Assembly (NCBI GenBank): GCA_965178125.1
Contig: OZ237745.1
Span: 434,001 to 498,000, forward strand
DNA from: Bilabrum cf. latius
Lineage: Eukaryota > Bigyra: Bicosoecida > Bigyra > Bicosoecida
Reading direction: 5' to 3'
Length of the DNA stretch: 64,000 nt
Part shown: positions 1 to 13,700 of the stretch, piece by piece
Layout: the number at the start of each line of letters is the position of its first letter
How positions within the stretch are numbered: position 1 is the stretch's first letter
The notes under the pieces: generated by a model
Database searches by the model: none
The model's input: only the letters and a program-made list of their open reading frames with translations
Told to the model about the DNA's origin: nothing
Made by a program: the position numbers and the translations under genes

Positions 1-1
1 A

Positions 2-910
2 CATGAGTTGGATTCGGCGGGCGAGGGAGACTCTGCAGAAGCGCGAGATTTGTTGAAGAAGACCTAGGAGTTGGCAGTGCGCGCGAAAACGGAGGGGAAT
101 CGGGTTGTAAACGCTGCACGCACAGCTATGACGGCCGCTCAGGCTGACGCCGAACGGGTCCAGGGATTGCGGGAGCGACTGGATGCAAAGTCTGGCGGGT
201 CCTCAAGCGGCCCCAGCAAGTCTGGAGGAGACCGACACCCTTCTTCCCTGGTGCGAGCCAGCAAGTCTGGCTACCTCAAGGATCCCGCCCACTCTGCATC
301 TTCCCCTCGGGTCGGCGCCAGTGGTGACAATGGCAGGGCGGAGGGCAGCAACGGTGCGGTGCCAGACAAAGAGCAAGTGGAACATGTCAAAGACGCGGGA
401 GATGATGAAGAAGAGTAGGCCGAGGATGGCGCCGGTACTGGAGCTGCAGAAACAGGCGCATCGGCTGAGGATCTGTTCTTCGCGACTTCTGTGCCGCCCT
501 CCGCGCGCACTGAGGGGGACCGTGCTGCGGCTGACGGCAGCAGCCCTGCAGGGCAAGCGTCTAGCGGTGCAGGGGGCTCGGCCGCACCAGTTCCTGCAAC
601 TTCTTCTTCTTCGTCGTCGTCGTCATCTGGTGCAGATGCCGCATCTGCGGAGGCTTAGCCCAGTGCATCGGGACGCACTTTGTCAATCGAGGCATCCAGC
701 ATACCAGGCTATGATCCATCCGCGCCTGCCTCCTCCCTTGATGCCCTGAAGGTGCACATGGGCGCATTTGGCGCCGTGGAGGGTGTCACTGCCGACGGGG
801 ATAATGGTGCGGCTGTCCTTGTCCGCTTCGGAGACGCCAAGGCGGCGGAGATGGCGTCACAGATGGGTAGAGCCATGGGAGGAAAGTTGCTCGATGTGAA
901 GGTGGTGTGA
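2..910 (+). CDS. RRM-containing protein, 3' part (5' end outside window)
   Basis: The reading frame is open from the left edge to a UGA at 908-910 and contains three in-frame UAG codons (62-64, 416-418, 656-658) read here as Gln. The visible part begins with a basic, probably helical stretch (residues 1-65 of the fragment), passes through Ser/Gly/Ala/Glu-rich linkers, and ends in about 65 residues that look like the second half of an RNA-recognition motif: a GAFGAVEGV strand-turn, then AAVLVRF (RNP1-like) and a GGKLLDVKV last strand. A coiled region followed by a C-terminal RRM recalls the RBM26/27 family, but that name is inference. It probably binds RNA. It converges on the formin gene, with 179 bp between the two stop codons. 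Confidence 0.6.
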
Positions 911-1089
911 CTCTTCTGGGTGAAATGGGTGAGTTAATAAGGCTGGAATTCCTGATATTAAATTGTTTTGCGTAGAAATCCGGATTCCGGATACAGCCAA
1001 TCCAGGTCCTGGTAGAACGCCGCAGTGCCCAATAATCGATGCTTCGAAACAAATGGGGCCGTCCACCGGATCAACTAAAGAGAACCACA

Positions 1090-4000
1090 TCATGCAGGGG
1101 GGCCAGGGGGTGGCCGGGGCGCCTGTTTCTTGCCGGTTGGTGCCGGCGCTTTCGGGCTTTTTCTGCCATGGGGCGGTCTGCGCGCACTGGCTGGCCTGCC
1201 TGCTGCCGGCGGCGACGACACTAAACTGGAAGGATCTTTCGCAGTACTCGGCGGTGCTGGGGGCGGCCTGGCCCCTTTCGGGGGTGCAGGCCTGGAGCTC
1301 TTGCTTGGGGGTGATGGTCTGCCTCCCTTGGGTGCCTTGGGTGCGCCGCGGCTTGGGGGCGCTCTCGGCCCGTTGCCTGGTGGGTCTCTTGGTGGGGCTC
1401 GGGGCGATGCGGGGGCGCGGGAGGGCCGCGGGGGAGCCTTCGGCGGTGACTTGGGAGCTGTCGAGTCCCCGGTGCTCTTGTTCCCCGCGTCCTTTTGCTC
1501 CGGTTTTCCCGGGATGAGTGGCATGGCCCTCTGGCGGATCCTTTCGGGCGGCTCACTCGAGCTCCTCCTCGTCCGCTGCATTGCCTCGATGCTGAACCTG
1601 TCTTCATCGCCATCTCCGCCATCCTCATCATCTCTACCAGCTCGATTCCTCGCGTCCCAAGCCCCAGCACCATCTGCAGCGCTGCCAGCTCCGGCGCTAT
1701 CACCGGGAATCTCGCTGTCTAGAGGCGATGAGCCTGTCCCTGCCCTGCTCCGTCCAGTGGGGGCTATCGATGGCTTGCCACCTCTGCTTGAACCATTCTT
1801 GCCAGTGCTTGCGCTCGTTTCATCACTCCTGTCCGTGCCCTTCCCGTCCTCGCCACTGCCAGCCGCAACGTCCAATCCGCGGCTAGACCGAATCCTGCCG
1901 ATCGCACCGAGCATCTGCTGCGAATCAGTGCCGCTGCCTCGGCGCCGGATATCGCCCTCGATCATGTCGCGCAGAGCGGCCGCGTCGTGCTCTTCATCGC
2001 CATCTCCAGCCATCGCTTCCGCCACCTCGGACACGCTCAGCAGAGAGCCGGGCAACGAGGCACGCGACGCTCCAGCGGCGTGTGCATCGGGCGCACTCCC
2101 CAGTAGAGAGCTACCGCCCTCCAAGCTCTTGTGGAAGGACCTGTGCAGCAGTGATTGCCTCCTGCCGCGCCTGCGGTTGGGTCCCAGCGGCGGCAAACCA
2201 TCAGTGCCTGCCCCTGACAGGCTGCCTCGCTGTCCCGACCTCATGTTGTGGGGCAGCGGGGGGTTGCTCTCGCTTCGTGCGCGCTGCATGATCGGTACAG
2301 GGCCCAAGATGTCGCTTTTGGCAGGGTTTGGGCCGATGGGTGGCGGCGTTGGCGGCTTCCTGCCGGGCGGTGCGCCCGCGCTTGCAGCTGCAGCCGCGTT
2401 CTTGCTATCATTGTCCGAGTCATCGCTTCCGATCATGACGATTGCATCAGGATCGCTCTCGTCGCCCGTGTCGTTGGAGCCCTCATTCTCCTCCTCGTCA
2501 TCCTCCTCTTCATCATCTTCTTCTTCTTCATCCTCCTCCAGGATCGCATCTGCGTCTGCCTTGACTGCAGTGGGCCGGCGCTGCTGCGCAGCGGGAGCCT
2601 TCTTCTTCGCTCCAGGAGAGGATGTTTTCTCGGCTGGCGTGCCATTGGCAGCAGCTTCTGCCATCCTCTTTTTCATCGCCAGCTTGGCTGCCTTCTTGAG
2701 CTTCTTGGCGGCCTTCTTTGCCGCCATCTCTGCCTTGGCGGCTTTCTTGGCCTCCTCTCTGTGTCTCCTCTCCTCTGCTCTTGCCACCTTGTTGATCTGC
2801 TTGGCAAACAGCTGCAAGAACTCCTTTAGGTGGTCAAAGAGAACCTGCGGGGGTACTTCTTTGGGATTGTCGCCCAAGAAGGTGCACAGCCTCGAGTAGG
2901 TGTCGGTGGCCTTCTTGACCTGCTCCTGCACCCTGGAGGCAGTGGCAGTGGCTCGGGCCAGGATTGGCTCCACCGCCGACTTGAGCTGCTCATCGTTCGT
3001 AGTATCCGCCCGCTTTGCCAGGTTCTTCACCTGCTAGAGACCTGCTTGAAGCTTGGCGCTGTCTCCAGTGATTGGTTCGAGCCGAAGGAAGGCCAGCTGC
3101 GCCTGCATGAGGGACGGGAAATCGTCCACCACCGCAAGCAGGCGCCTCGAGTGCTTCCAAAGCGTCTCCACGATGAACTCGAGGAAGGAGGCTCCGCTCC
3201 TGGACCGAAGCATCACGGTCTGGTTCAGGCTGCTCATTTTGATACCAGCTGCACCGGCTGCCTTGTGCCCTGCCGTCTCGTTTAGGTGGTTCCCGAGAGG
3301 AAGGATCACGTCCCGCAGGAGCAGCTTGAACTGCCTGCTCGCCTTGACCTCGTCACAGACAGCGAGCAGCAAGCCAGTTCTATCCAGCACGTCGTCCTCC
3401 AGCTCGGCCATGCTTCCCATGAAGGCCATGCATCTGAGGCGGAGGATGCAGGCCGGCACGCCAACCACGATCTTGGCGATGAACCGGTCTGCCAGAGAGA
3501 AGTTCTCATCGATGGGTTCTTTCTTGTCCTCAATGTGCCGCTTGACGGGGTTGACGGCCATAGGATCGAATGCTTGCTTGGCGTTCAGCAACGTCTCGGC
3601 GACGGAGCTGGACATGGACTCGAAGTCCAGGCGGCGGATCGCCTCCGCGGCGTCGTTGAGGTCCATGCGGCCCAGTGTGCCAGCGATGGCGATCTCAATG
3701 TTCTTGGCCGCACCTTGGTCCTATTGAAGCGACTTCTTCGCCTTGTCTTTCTTCTTGGCCCCCACACCTGCAGCACCCGACCCCTTACCTTTGCCCTTGC
3801 CCTTCTTGCCCGACTCCTTCTTTTCGTTGGAAAAGACGTCAAGCATGGAGCTGTACACGCTGTGCATGTTCTGCAGCGTGTGAGGGGGAGACCCTGGGCT
3901 GGTGGGACCAGAGCTGGGGCCGGCACCACCTGCCGCTGGCGGAGATCCAAACATGCCAGCCATTCCACCGCTCTGCCCAAACAGGCCAGGCATGATTGAA

Positions 4001-7000
4001 CCTCTCCTCCTGTCAAAAATGGTGCCTTTCACGTCACCCTTGTCCATCGTCTCCCAGCGGAGGGAACGCACCTTCGGCAGATTCTTCTCGCCGCTCTTGG
4101 TCCCCTTGCCCTTCCCTTTACCCTTGCCCTTGCCCTTGCCCTTGCCGTTCCAGCCCGCCTTGGCTCGATTAGCCTTAATCCTCGCTGCCCTTTCCTGGCG
4201 CTCCTTGGCCTCCTCTTCCTCCTGCAGCCAGCGCACCGACATAGCACAAAATCCAGGAAAGAAGACCCGAGTAGCCACATTCATGCTGCGGCGCTGCCGC
4301 ACAGTACCAACGAATGAACCGAACGCAGCCATCTTTATGCTTCGAATAAGCCTCTTCCTCAGCTTCAACATGAGGCCAGGAAGACCAATGCTGAACGCAA
4401 TCGCTCTAACGGTGTCCTTGCGCCGGTTGTGCGCAGACCGCATCAGCACGCCCACTCCAGCCATTTTGCCCCTGAACATGTCCCACAGCTCGGCCCCGCT
4501 GAGCTTCACCACCTTCATTCGCCTGCCTTTGGGATTGTCCACTACCGCTACAAGGCCCTTCTAAGCCAGCCCACCAGCTCTCCCGATGTCTTGCGACTTC
4601 TCCTCTGCCTCCTCCTACTTGGGATCGATCGGTACACCTGCAACTTCATCAGGCTCGTAGGCATCTGCACTGGTGGAGTCGTTGTGCTGGTCCGGCTTGC
4701 TGCCGTGGTAGTCAGCTTCATCGTAGGCAATCATGCTGCTGTTGCTAGTTCCATTGCCATCTGCGTGCCCACTGCTATATTCTCCGCCAAAATCGCCGGA
4801 GTCAGCGGCCGGACCTTCCGAAGGTAGGTTAGCTGCCGTGGAACCGGAAGCTGCTCCAGCACGAAACAATTCGCCCGGCTCACTAGAATCCTCTAAGCTC
4901 TTCCCGCTTGCCTCGGCAGCTGCTTGCATCTGTGCCCGTTCCCTTTCTGCTGCGTTGCGCAAGCGCTCCGCGATAGGGTCAAACGCAGCCGACGGCTTGG
5001 CATCCCTCTGGTCACTGCCTCCTCGAGACGCCCCACCGACGCCACCGAACAGTGCTTGCAGGGCAGCAGCATCTCCCTCGGCTATGCCTCCTTGTCCAAT
5101 GGCGGCACCCGTACCTTTGATCTCTGCATTTGCCTGCCTCTGCTTTTCAATCCTCTCGCGCTCTGCTGCAGTAGCTGCATCTGCCTGCTTGACTCCTTCC
5201 GTTGCGGCCAACACCCCTGCCAGAGCACTACCGGATAGTCCAGCCTGCAACAAGCCAGCAGCAGCATCAGGATCGGTACTAGCACCAGCACCAGCACCAG
5301 CACCAGCACCAGCACCAGTACCAGCACCAGCACCAGCGCCAGCACCAGCACCAGCACCAGCACCAGCACCGCTTTCGCCGCTGATACCGAGAGCCTATTC
5401 GAAACTGCTCAAGTGCCCGACAGAATCACCTTGGACTGCATCTGCACCGAATGCATGTGACCCGGCTACACCATGAGATGCAGCATCTGCACTATGAGTG
5501 ACTTGACCATCAGCAGTCTGGTCGCCATCGGTGTGCCCTGCACGGGGACTCCCGTGGTCCACAGTGCCGGTTGGATCTGCAATGCCTCGCCGTCTCTGCA
5601 AGCCCACCCGTGCCACCTCCCTCGTCGGTCTGCGAATCACACTGATCGGATTGATGGGCGCGTCAGCTCCTGCCTGCTCCCCGGCCACCACAAGCCCGCC
5701 TGCAGCAATACCAGCAACTAGTCGCTGCCCGGGTCCCAGCCGGAAGCTGCCGCCTGACAGAGCGTGCCCGACGTACAGCCCCATACCGGGCTTCTCAGCA
5801 CCACCAGGGACCTCATCTGGCATCATTACGCCACTCTGTGCCACCGATCCATGGGCCCCGTCGATGTCTTGGTCTGATGGTTCGGCCAAGCTTGCCTCCA
5901 GCACGCCTCCACTCGCCACGACATTTGCGGCCTCCTGCACCCTTGCAGTGCCTCCGAAGATTGCCGCATCAGCATCAGCCTCTTGGCCCGTCCGAGTGCG
6001 CCCTGATGGCCCGTGAAGCTGCACCGACTGGGACCCGAAGTCGATTCCAAGCTCGTTTTGAAACTGCGAAGATGCTCCAAGCTGGGAGCCGCCATTACCA
6101 GCATCAGGCAGGTACAGGCTGCGTCGAGGCGGCCCCATCCCGTGGTTCGTAACTTCAGCTCCCGCACCATCGCTACTAGGACCAGCGGAGTCATAGGATG
6201 AAAACATGTTGGTTCGCTTTGGAGGAGTTGCTGGCGGCGTGCGAATCTTTCCAGGTCTGCCCTGTGATTCCACACCGCTGGCAGTGACCCCAGGGCTGCC
6301 CCCGCCGAAGCGCCGCCCGGGTGACTCGCCCACATGCTACCTCGGTGTGGCCGCCTCAAAATCGTCGTCCACATCGACTGGGGTTACCCCATCCAAGATG
6401 TCATCACCCAGGCGGAGCGACTCCGGCGCCACGTTTCTGCCGTATCTAGTGCCCGGAGCGGCCAATGGGGGTGAGCGGGGCGGGGCGGCGTACACCCCAG
6501 GATGGGCCAGCTCATGCCTGCCGGACGGATTTTGCCGACTATCCGCGGACTCGCCAGAACCGCTGCTACTGGTGCGAACCACTCTCGCAAGCGGCGAGCC
6601 TGGCCGCCCTGGCGCCCCTGGAGGCGCACCTGAAGGCGATGAACCGACACCTCTACTGGCCATGGGGATAGGCATCGCTGGCCTGCTTCCGCTAGGTGAA
6701 TCTATCGGGAACCCGCCCGCAGACTCTTGGCTTGAAGTCGGCGATATCACACCATCGGCTGCGAAGGCATCGAAATCTGCTACCACCGCACTGACTAGGT
6801 CCTTGCCGTGCAGGCTGTGTTGCCTGTGCAGCGCACCCGGCACATCATCGCCGCTCGTGCCTGCCCCATCGCCATCCCCGGTCCGGCGCACGCCCTTCGA
6901 TCCACCTTTGCCCATCCCCTAGATCGAGCTGACACGCACCATCTGAGGCTGGCCCAGATCCCCGTTAGCATCAACGACCATTTCTGCTGCTGCACTCGAT

Positions 7001-10000
7001 CCCGTGCCCGCCTCCAACTCTGCTCGCCTGCCCCTGACCTTAGACCTAGCGAGACTGCTGCCACCCGCAGACTTCTGCTTCACTCTGTTGTCCACAACAA
7101 TAGAGTGCATGCGCCCGCGAGCGTGATGCCCCGTCTCGTCCTCCTCGTCCTCCTCGTCCGATGCCTCTGGCACCTGGATGATCGAATACCTGGGCTTCGC
7201 TCCCGGGCCGAGCGCAGGAGAACTGAACGAGTTGACTGAAACCATGCTGTAGGTCGACCCAGAGGACTCAAGCCTGGCCGGGGCGGCCGAAGAAGACTGC
7301 TACTCTTCCAAGAATGAGTCAAGGCCATCAGAAGGCGAGCGGGATGGGTGCATGGAAGGCGATTCGCCCCACTCCGCGCTTGCCGCGGTCCAGCTGCTTG
7401 ATGTGCGGCGCCTCCCGATGGGCTCGAACGCCAGCCTGCCACTCCCGCTCCGCTCTCTCCCGCGGATGCCCCCGGGCCCAGCACCGTTGAGATCGGTACC
7501 ATCACCGGCATCCATAGAATCGTATCGCTGGAAACGACCAGACGGCGGTAGCTGCAGCGAACCCTGGCTGGAATCGCTGCCAGTCTTGCTGCCCCTCCTC
7601 GCGAAATAGCCGCGTGCCACAGATGACGACTTGGATTCGCGCCTCTCTACCTTTGCTCCTGTTGACGAGGCACCTTGGGGCTGGCCAGCGTCATCGGTGG
7701 CACCTGCCCTTAGAGAGAACATCGCACCGGCGTCCTGATCGTGGCTCGGCATGGCCGGAGCAGGCATGTCCATGGAGGGCTCCGGGAATCCCAAACTGCC
7801 ATTTCCCCCGCCAGTTTGGTTCTCCTCCTCTGCAACGGAGGCTTGAATGCCGCCCGCACTCAGACCCAGACCCGCTCCACCCGCCCCCGCTATGCCGAGC
7901 CCTACAGCAGTCCCCTTCCGCTTCAAGGAGCGGGGGGGCCCCGCAACACCACCACCGCCACCGCCACCATTGCTACCGGCTTCGGTCCCTGGACCAGAAC
8001 CAGTCTATGCTGCGAATGAAACCTTGCGTCCCAGCGGGGACCGAGCTGTCCCGCTGGCAGCAAACCCTAACTCGCTGGACGTCGGCACCTGCCCCGACCC
8101 CGCGCCGCCTCCAAGCTGAAACAAGTCTTCCATGCCGTCACCGAGCATTCTTCCGGCCGAACGGTATGAGCCGCCACCGACTCTGAACGATTTGCCGCGC
8201 TTCGGCAGAGCGTCGCCGAACCGCTTGGTGGACCCGTCATCCACGGCAGGCTGAAGCTCGGCGAGTGCTGCTTCGACTTCCCTATCATCGACATCCTCCT
8301 CCTCCACGATGCTCTCCACGTCATCGTGCATGGAATACGGATTAAAAGGCGTGGGCGGTGCATCAGGAGTGCCTGGCGGCTGCAGCGGTGACTTTGGCCC
8401 AATGGCTTGGCTTCGGTTGGCACCCGGTGACCCATTCTGACCTAGTGCGCCACCCATGCGCCCGCCCTCTACACCCCCATCGCCCCCGTCTACACCAATT
8501 CGCACGGCCGATGCCCTTGCTCGCGCAGCTGCCCTCCTCACAGCACCCCAGTCCCCCTTGCCGTCCTCAGCCTCTCGCACTGCCTTGCCGAACTCCGCAA
8601 GGGCGGCAAAATCCGATTCCAGCTGCGCGTCGCTGCGTTCTTCCGGGGCAGAAGATACCCGAATACCCCCAATACCATCAGCATTACCCTGTCGGAGATT
8701 CTACTGTCCCAGTTCCTGCCTCTGGCGCTGCAGCTCCTTCGCAGTCAGCTGCTTCACTCCTGGCTGCAGCACTCCGAGCTCTTGCTGGCTGTACTCGCTC
8801 ACTGGCTTGTCCCCAATGCTGCTAGCCGACCCCGTTGTGCTGCTGTTCCCTGGGGTCAACCTGGGCCCCCGTGTAAACGCGAGTGCCTCCCTCTCTCGCG
8901 TGCCCCAGTAGTCCCCATCGTCTGCCCCGTCGTCGTCATGCAGTGACTCGTCCCGACTGGTGCCGGTGCCAGTGCCCGTGCCCGCCGACTGAGAATTACT
9001 GTACGGTACGATAGAGCGCTTTATCGACCCTCTTTCCCTCCTGTTCGTGGTTCCAATCGCGAGCACGCTGGGGTCACCGGTGATGGCAGAGAGTGCCTCC
9101 GTCCCATAGACCACGTGTGATCGAGGAAACCAGCCGGAGTGGCCCAACACAGAGCGACTAAAGGCGTCTATTGTTGTTGTTGTTCCCTGGGATGACCTGC
9201 CACTCATCACACCTAATTTCTCGATGGTTCCGAACCACCATTCGCTGCTCCTCCTCCACTCGGATACGCGCACAAGGTCCCCGGGGTTGATGGACAGCTC
9301 GTTGCCGCCGGGAGACGCGTGAAACGCGTGCACGCAGCAGGACCGGAAACTTTTTGGGGCAGTTGTTCGCCCGCTAGAGGGTGTCCCCTTGCTCATTGGA
9401 AGAGACGAAGGAGTGCCAGTGGGCGGAGCGTCTAGGCCCAGATCAGCCAGGTCTGGGGCATGGAGGCTGGCCGACGCATCGGAGCTGTCGCTGCTCACCG
9501 ACTTGCCTTCCTGCTCGAGACTCCCACCGCCGCTGCTGGCGCCGTCCATGCTGTGTGACGAGTGCAAATGCTCGGTGATCTCGACGAGCGACCGGTGAAG
9601 CTCGGGGTCACGGCGCCGCGCCGCAGTGGCAATCTTCGCGAGCGATGCCGTGGTGCGGCGCCGGCTGCGTCGGGCTGCCTCTAATCGTGATCCACGCGTG
9701 ACGAGCGAGCCGCGGCGGCTGCCGGGCCCGTTCAGCAAGCCTGGCTTCAAGTCGGCTGCCGACGAACAAGTGCCAGTGCGGCTGCCGCCTTGGCTTCGTT
9801 GCACTCCAGCGTCGGGCAAGGTCGCGTAGGGAGACGGCACAGGAATTCTACGCCACTAGTCATCCTAATCTTTCAGTTCCTAGCGAAGCACTGCTTCTCG
9901 CAGCATGTCTTGGCGTGCGAGCACTCGAGCGAGCAGGTCTTGCTCCGAGCTTGCCTCCAGCTACAGCCTCCCAGCGGATGCGATTGCCTCTGATAGCTTG

Positions 10001-10548
10001 TCTAGTGCACTAACCATGCTGCTTGAATACTGATCCGGAAGCTTTGGCAACTTGGGAAGTTCTGCGAGTGCGGAGGCCGGCTTGTCCGCATGCCGAACGG
10101 ACTCGGTCCTCTTGGTGCTGTTGCTGCCAGGCAAAGAGCTGCTGCAGGGAAGTAGTCCCTACTTCATGTCAACCAACATTTCAGCTAATCTCTCCTTGTA
10201 TGATCGCCATGCTTCAAGGTTTCCTTCCTTCTGGATTCCCTCCTTGCTTGCTGCTGCAAGCACCGCTCCGTCCGTCTCACACACCTGCGCAACCTATCGC
10301 AAGAGCTTGGCTTCAGCGGCAGTTGCGCGGGTCGATCCCAGCGCATACCTTGCCCGAATGGTTGCGGCTCTTCTTGTTCGGACAACTTGATTTTGTGTCA
10401 TACTTGCAGATGCTGAATCTAACAGACTGCCGATCAGCTGCAATTCTGCGCCACGAGCTTCTTCGATTTCTTGTTGAAAATCGGATGATTTCGTTGCATA
10501 GGAGTGTTCATCGCTCGTGTGGCCTGCGCCGGGCATACCCGTAGCCAT
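1090..10548 (-). CDS. Giant SH3-FH2 formin, single exon
   Basis: A 3,152-codon frame runs from ATG at 10548 to UGA at 1092-1090 and is interrupted only by UAG (for example 3034, 3721, 4561, 4615, 5395, 6337, 6919, 7300, 8005, 8701, 9856 and 10294). Residues 1-240 are helical. About 400-475 form an SH3 domain (SPGGNELSINPGDL, then EWWFGTIE and GWFPRSHV). About 2160-2610 form the FH2 actin-nucleation domain, starting at LPKVRSLRWETM and including the GNHLNE...IKMSSL core. A Lys-Gly run lies just before FH2, an acidic tract near 2680, and the last 110 residues are proline-rich. Formins nucleate and processively elongate unbranched actin filaments, using profilin-binding proline tracts (FH1). No FH1 is visible before FH2 here; the only proline-rich segment follows it. 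The start ATG is divergent from the next gene, 216 bp away. Confidence 0.85.
5281..5370 (-). repeat. CACCAG hexanucleotide repeat coding Gly-Ala
   Basis: About 15 copies of the hexamer CACCAG (plus strand) lie inside the formin frame. Read on the minus strand in the coding frame they give an alternating Gly-Ala tract, with one Thr substitution. The same hexamer appears near 18445, read in another frame. Confidence 0.95.
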
Positions 10549-10764
10549 CGCTATCGCGGTATTTTAGCACTTGCAGATGCGCTGGTGCAGTTTTGGTCGC
10601 AATAAATTTGTAACGAATGGTTAGAATTAATCGGAAATTCGATGCGACGCGCAACAGGGAACCAGCCCTTGGCGGAGATCCTTTGGCGCACACTCTACCG
10701 ACCCAAGCGTTCCACATCGACGCTTGTGACCGCTTTGTTTTAACTGGCATACAAAGTTTTCAAC
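10549..10764. promoter_or_regulatory. Divergent intergenic region, formin / prenyl-synthase fusion
   Basis: These 216 bp separate two divergently oriented start codons and must hold both promoters. The right half is AT-richer than the flanking genes. I see no TATA box or repeated operator I would defend. Confidence 0.4.
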
Positions 10765-13700
10765 ATGGCTTTAGCAGCCGCAGCATCGATGCCTGTGAGC
10801 CGTGAGGGCGGAGCCACCATCGAGTCCAAGGAAGGTGTTAGCATCAAGATCGCCAGCCCCGACACGGATTCCAAGGCGCTTGGTTTCACGACGTCAGAGG
10901 AGGAGGAACTTAAGTTGTGCTTGGTTGATATTCAGGTGACAGCAGCTAGGGAAGTGTCCAAGGTAGATGTGGCGAGGATCGGAATGCCCTCAGCTGAGGC
11001 TGCCACCGTGGACGTGGAAGGCAAGGCTGTCCAGAAGGAGGGCCCGAAGGAGACTCAGTACCAGGTAGTCTCGCGGTATGTAAAGCGAAGATCTCCTTCG
11101 TCGCCGTCGAGCGGAGCAGGCGAGAGCAAGTCGGCCGACGGGGAAGACGGATTGCCAAAGGTCGAGATTCGGCGCGTCTGGCGGTCCTGGGAGGACTTCA
11201 AGGAGCTTGAGAAAGCTTTGACCCATGACAAAGCAGCAAGGGCAGCTATGGAAGACAATGCCATCTCTCTGCCATCGGAAGGCTGGTACGCTGTCACGCT
11301 GCCCCAGTCTGGCGAGGTTTCCTTCGAGGCGAGGGCTCGGGCACAGGCGCTCGCGCAGCGCGCACAGGCGGCAGCCGCTGCCGGCAAGCACGCAGAGGCA
11401 GAGCGCGCTCGGGAGGAATCTGCAGCCGCGGATCCTACCTGTTTGCGCCTGGCATTGCTCGGCGAGTACCTGAAGAGCCTCCTCGGGCTGAGGCAAGCCA
11501 GGGATTGCACCGCTTTGCGGTCATTTCTCCGCAAAAAGTTGCGGCCTGACTGGCCCGCTCCCCTTGGGCCAATCAATTTGGAAGAGCAGGATCTTCCGCA
11601 TGCTTCGTCCGTGACCGAGTGGTGGTACCTGAACTGCCATTTCGAGGACGAGGCCGGCAGGCCGCACTCGGCCTTCGTCGCGTTTTTCCGCGCCGTGGCC
11701 GCCAACGACGCCAAGGGCGACAAGATCTGGATGGAAGCTCTCAACTGGGCCATCACTGACGTGCGAGCGGGCCGGTACCTCCAGGAATCGCTCATGCACA
11801 AGGATTCTCCCGGCGTGCTCGCCGACATGTTCGATCAGGGGCTCGTCACCAAGGACAACATGATCCGCAAGGCGTACCGGATGGTGTTCGACAAAAAGAA
11901 CGTCCCGCTGCCCGACAGGATCTTCCCTGACGACCCGGTGGTGCACCACGACCGGCTGGAGCTCGACTACGTGTACGCGACGCTCAAGAAGGACGAGGCC
12001 GGAGACTACCTGCTCACCGCAAAGACCCACGACGGCAAGGCCGGCATCGACCTCAAGTTCCACCCCACAAAGCCTCCAGTCAGGCACGGCGTGGACGGCG
12101 TGGTCATGGGCCACGACGGCGACGACATGTTCTACTACCTCATCCCCAGGTGCGAGGTCACGGGCACCTTCCGGCTGGACGACGAGGCCCTCCCCGCGGA
12201 CAGCCAGGAGGCGCAGGCGGACGAGGAGGGGGACAAGTACATGTGGATGGGCCGTTCCCTCAAGACCATCAAGGACCCGAAGAAGGAGGCAAAGAAGAAG
12301 GCCTACCAGGCGGCCGCGCACGGCGACTCGCCGGTGGCTCGCGATCTCGCCCAGGAGGCCGTCGCCAGGCTGGAGGCGGTCGCGAGCGGCCGCGCCATGG
12401 GCGAGTCCGAGTCGAAGGCGAGGGCCGAGGCGGAGAGCAAGGCGGCCGCGGAGGGCGGCGTGCCCGCGTCCGGCGGTGCCGCCGAGTCTGCTCGCCAGGC
12501 CGCCAAGGCCGACGCCAAGCCCAAGAGGGCGGGCGTGCCCGACGGCGTCTGGCGCACTGTGGTGAACGGACAGGGCTGGTACGACCACGAGTTCGGTGGG
12601 GAGCGCGCCGAGGGCAACGAGAAGCAGCAGGGGACCCACTATGCCTGGAACTGGGCCGCCATCCAGCTCGACAACGGCATGGAGGTGTCGGTGGCCACGC
12701 TCAGCAACCCCCGCGAGGCCGCCAAGCTGGTCAAGGAGGGCAAGTGCCCGACGGGCGCCGAGCTCGGCCGGAGGGTCATCCTCATCGACAGGGAGGGCAG
12801 GAGGACAGAGGCCGCTGACGTTGAATTCATCGGGACGAACAACTGGACATCCCTGAGGACCTTTTACGACTACCCCACGCAGTTCACGCTGCAGGTGCCG
12901 TCGCTTGGCCTCGACCTCAAGCTGTCCGCGGACGTGGATGACCAGGAGTTCGTGACGATCATCGCCAAGCCCGCCTTCTGGGAAGGCCGCGTGACGATCG
13001 AGGGCAGCCTGGGCGGGCAGGCGGTGAGCGGGGTCGGCTTCATCGAGCGCAACGGCTTCAACGAGATGGCCAGCGTGATGGAGTTCTTCAAGCGCGTGGG
13101 CGGGCAGGTCCGCAAGGCCGTGCAGTTCGTGTACCCCGACAACCCCTCTCTCGAGGACGGCGTGATGCTCATCGCCTCGGAGGACACGAAGCACTACGTG
13201 CAAGGGGTAGACATGACGCAGATCGACAAGAACCTGCTCAAGCCGGTGAGGCACATCAGCGATCAGGGAGGCAAGAGCTGGCGGTCCTACGGCGCTCTGG
13301 CTTGCATCGACCTCGTGGGCGGCGACTCGCGCAAGTTTGCCCACTGGCTGGCCATGCCCGAGTTCATGCACGTCGGCTCGCTCATCGTGGACGACTTTTA
13401 GGACGACAGCAAGCTCAGGCGGGGCGTGCCCTGCTCCCACCTTGTGTACGGCACCAACGTGTCGATCAACGCCGGGACGGCCGCCTACTTCCAGGGCCAG
13501 AAGATGCTGCCGCTCCCCTGCATGTCTCAGAAGACGCTCAACACCGTCTACGACCTGTACTTCGCCGCTCTCCGAGCCGGGCACGCCGGCCAGGCTCTGG
13601 ACCTTGCTGGCCTGGAGTACTGCATCGACGAGTGCATCGATTCGGGCAACTGGTAGCTGCTGCTGGATCGGATCTTGGCCATCCACAGGCTCAAGACCGC

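Noticed and set aside
1130-2899. Long plus-strand reading frame of about 590 codons
   Set aside because: It is the complement of the formin C-terminus, made of Ser/Ala/Leu runs with no domain; the minus-strand frame continues the FH2 domain.
3050-3090. tRNA B-box-like sequence GGTTCGAGCC
   Set aside because: It lies in the formin coding frame, with no A box or cloverleaf around it. No tRNA, including a CUA suppressor, was found in the window.
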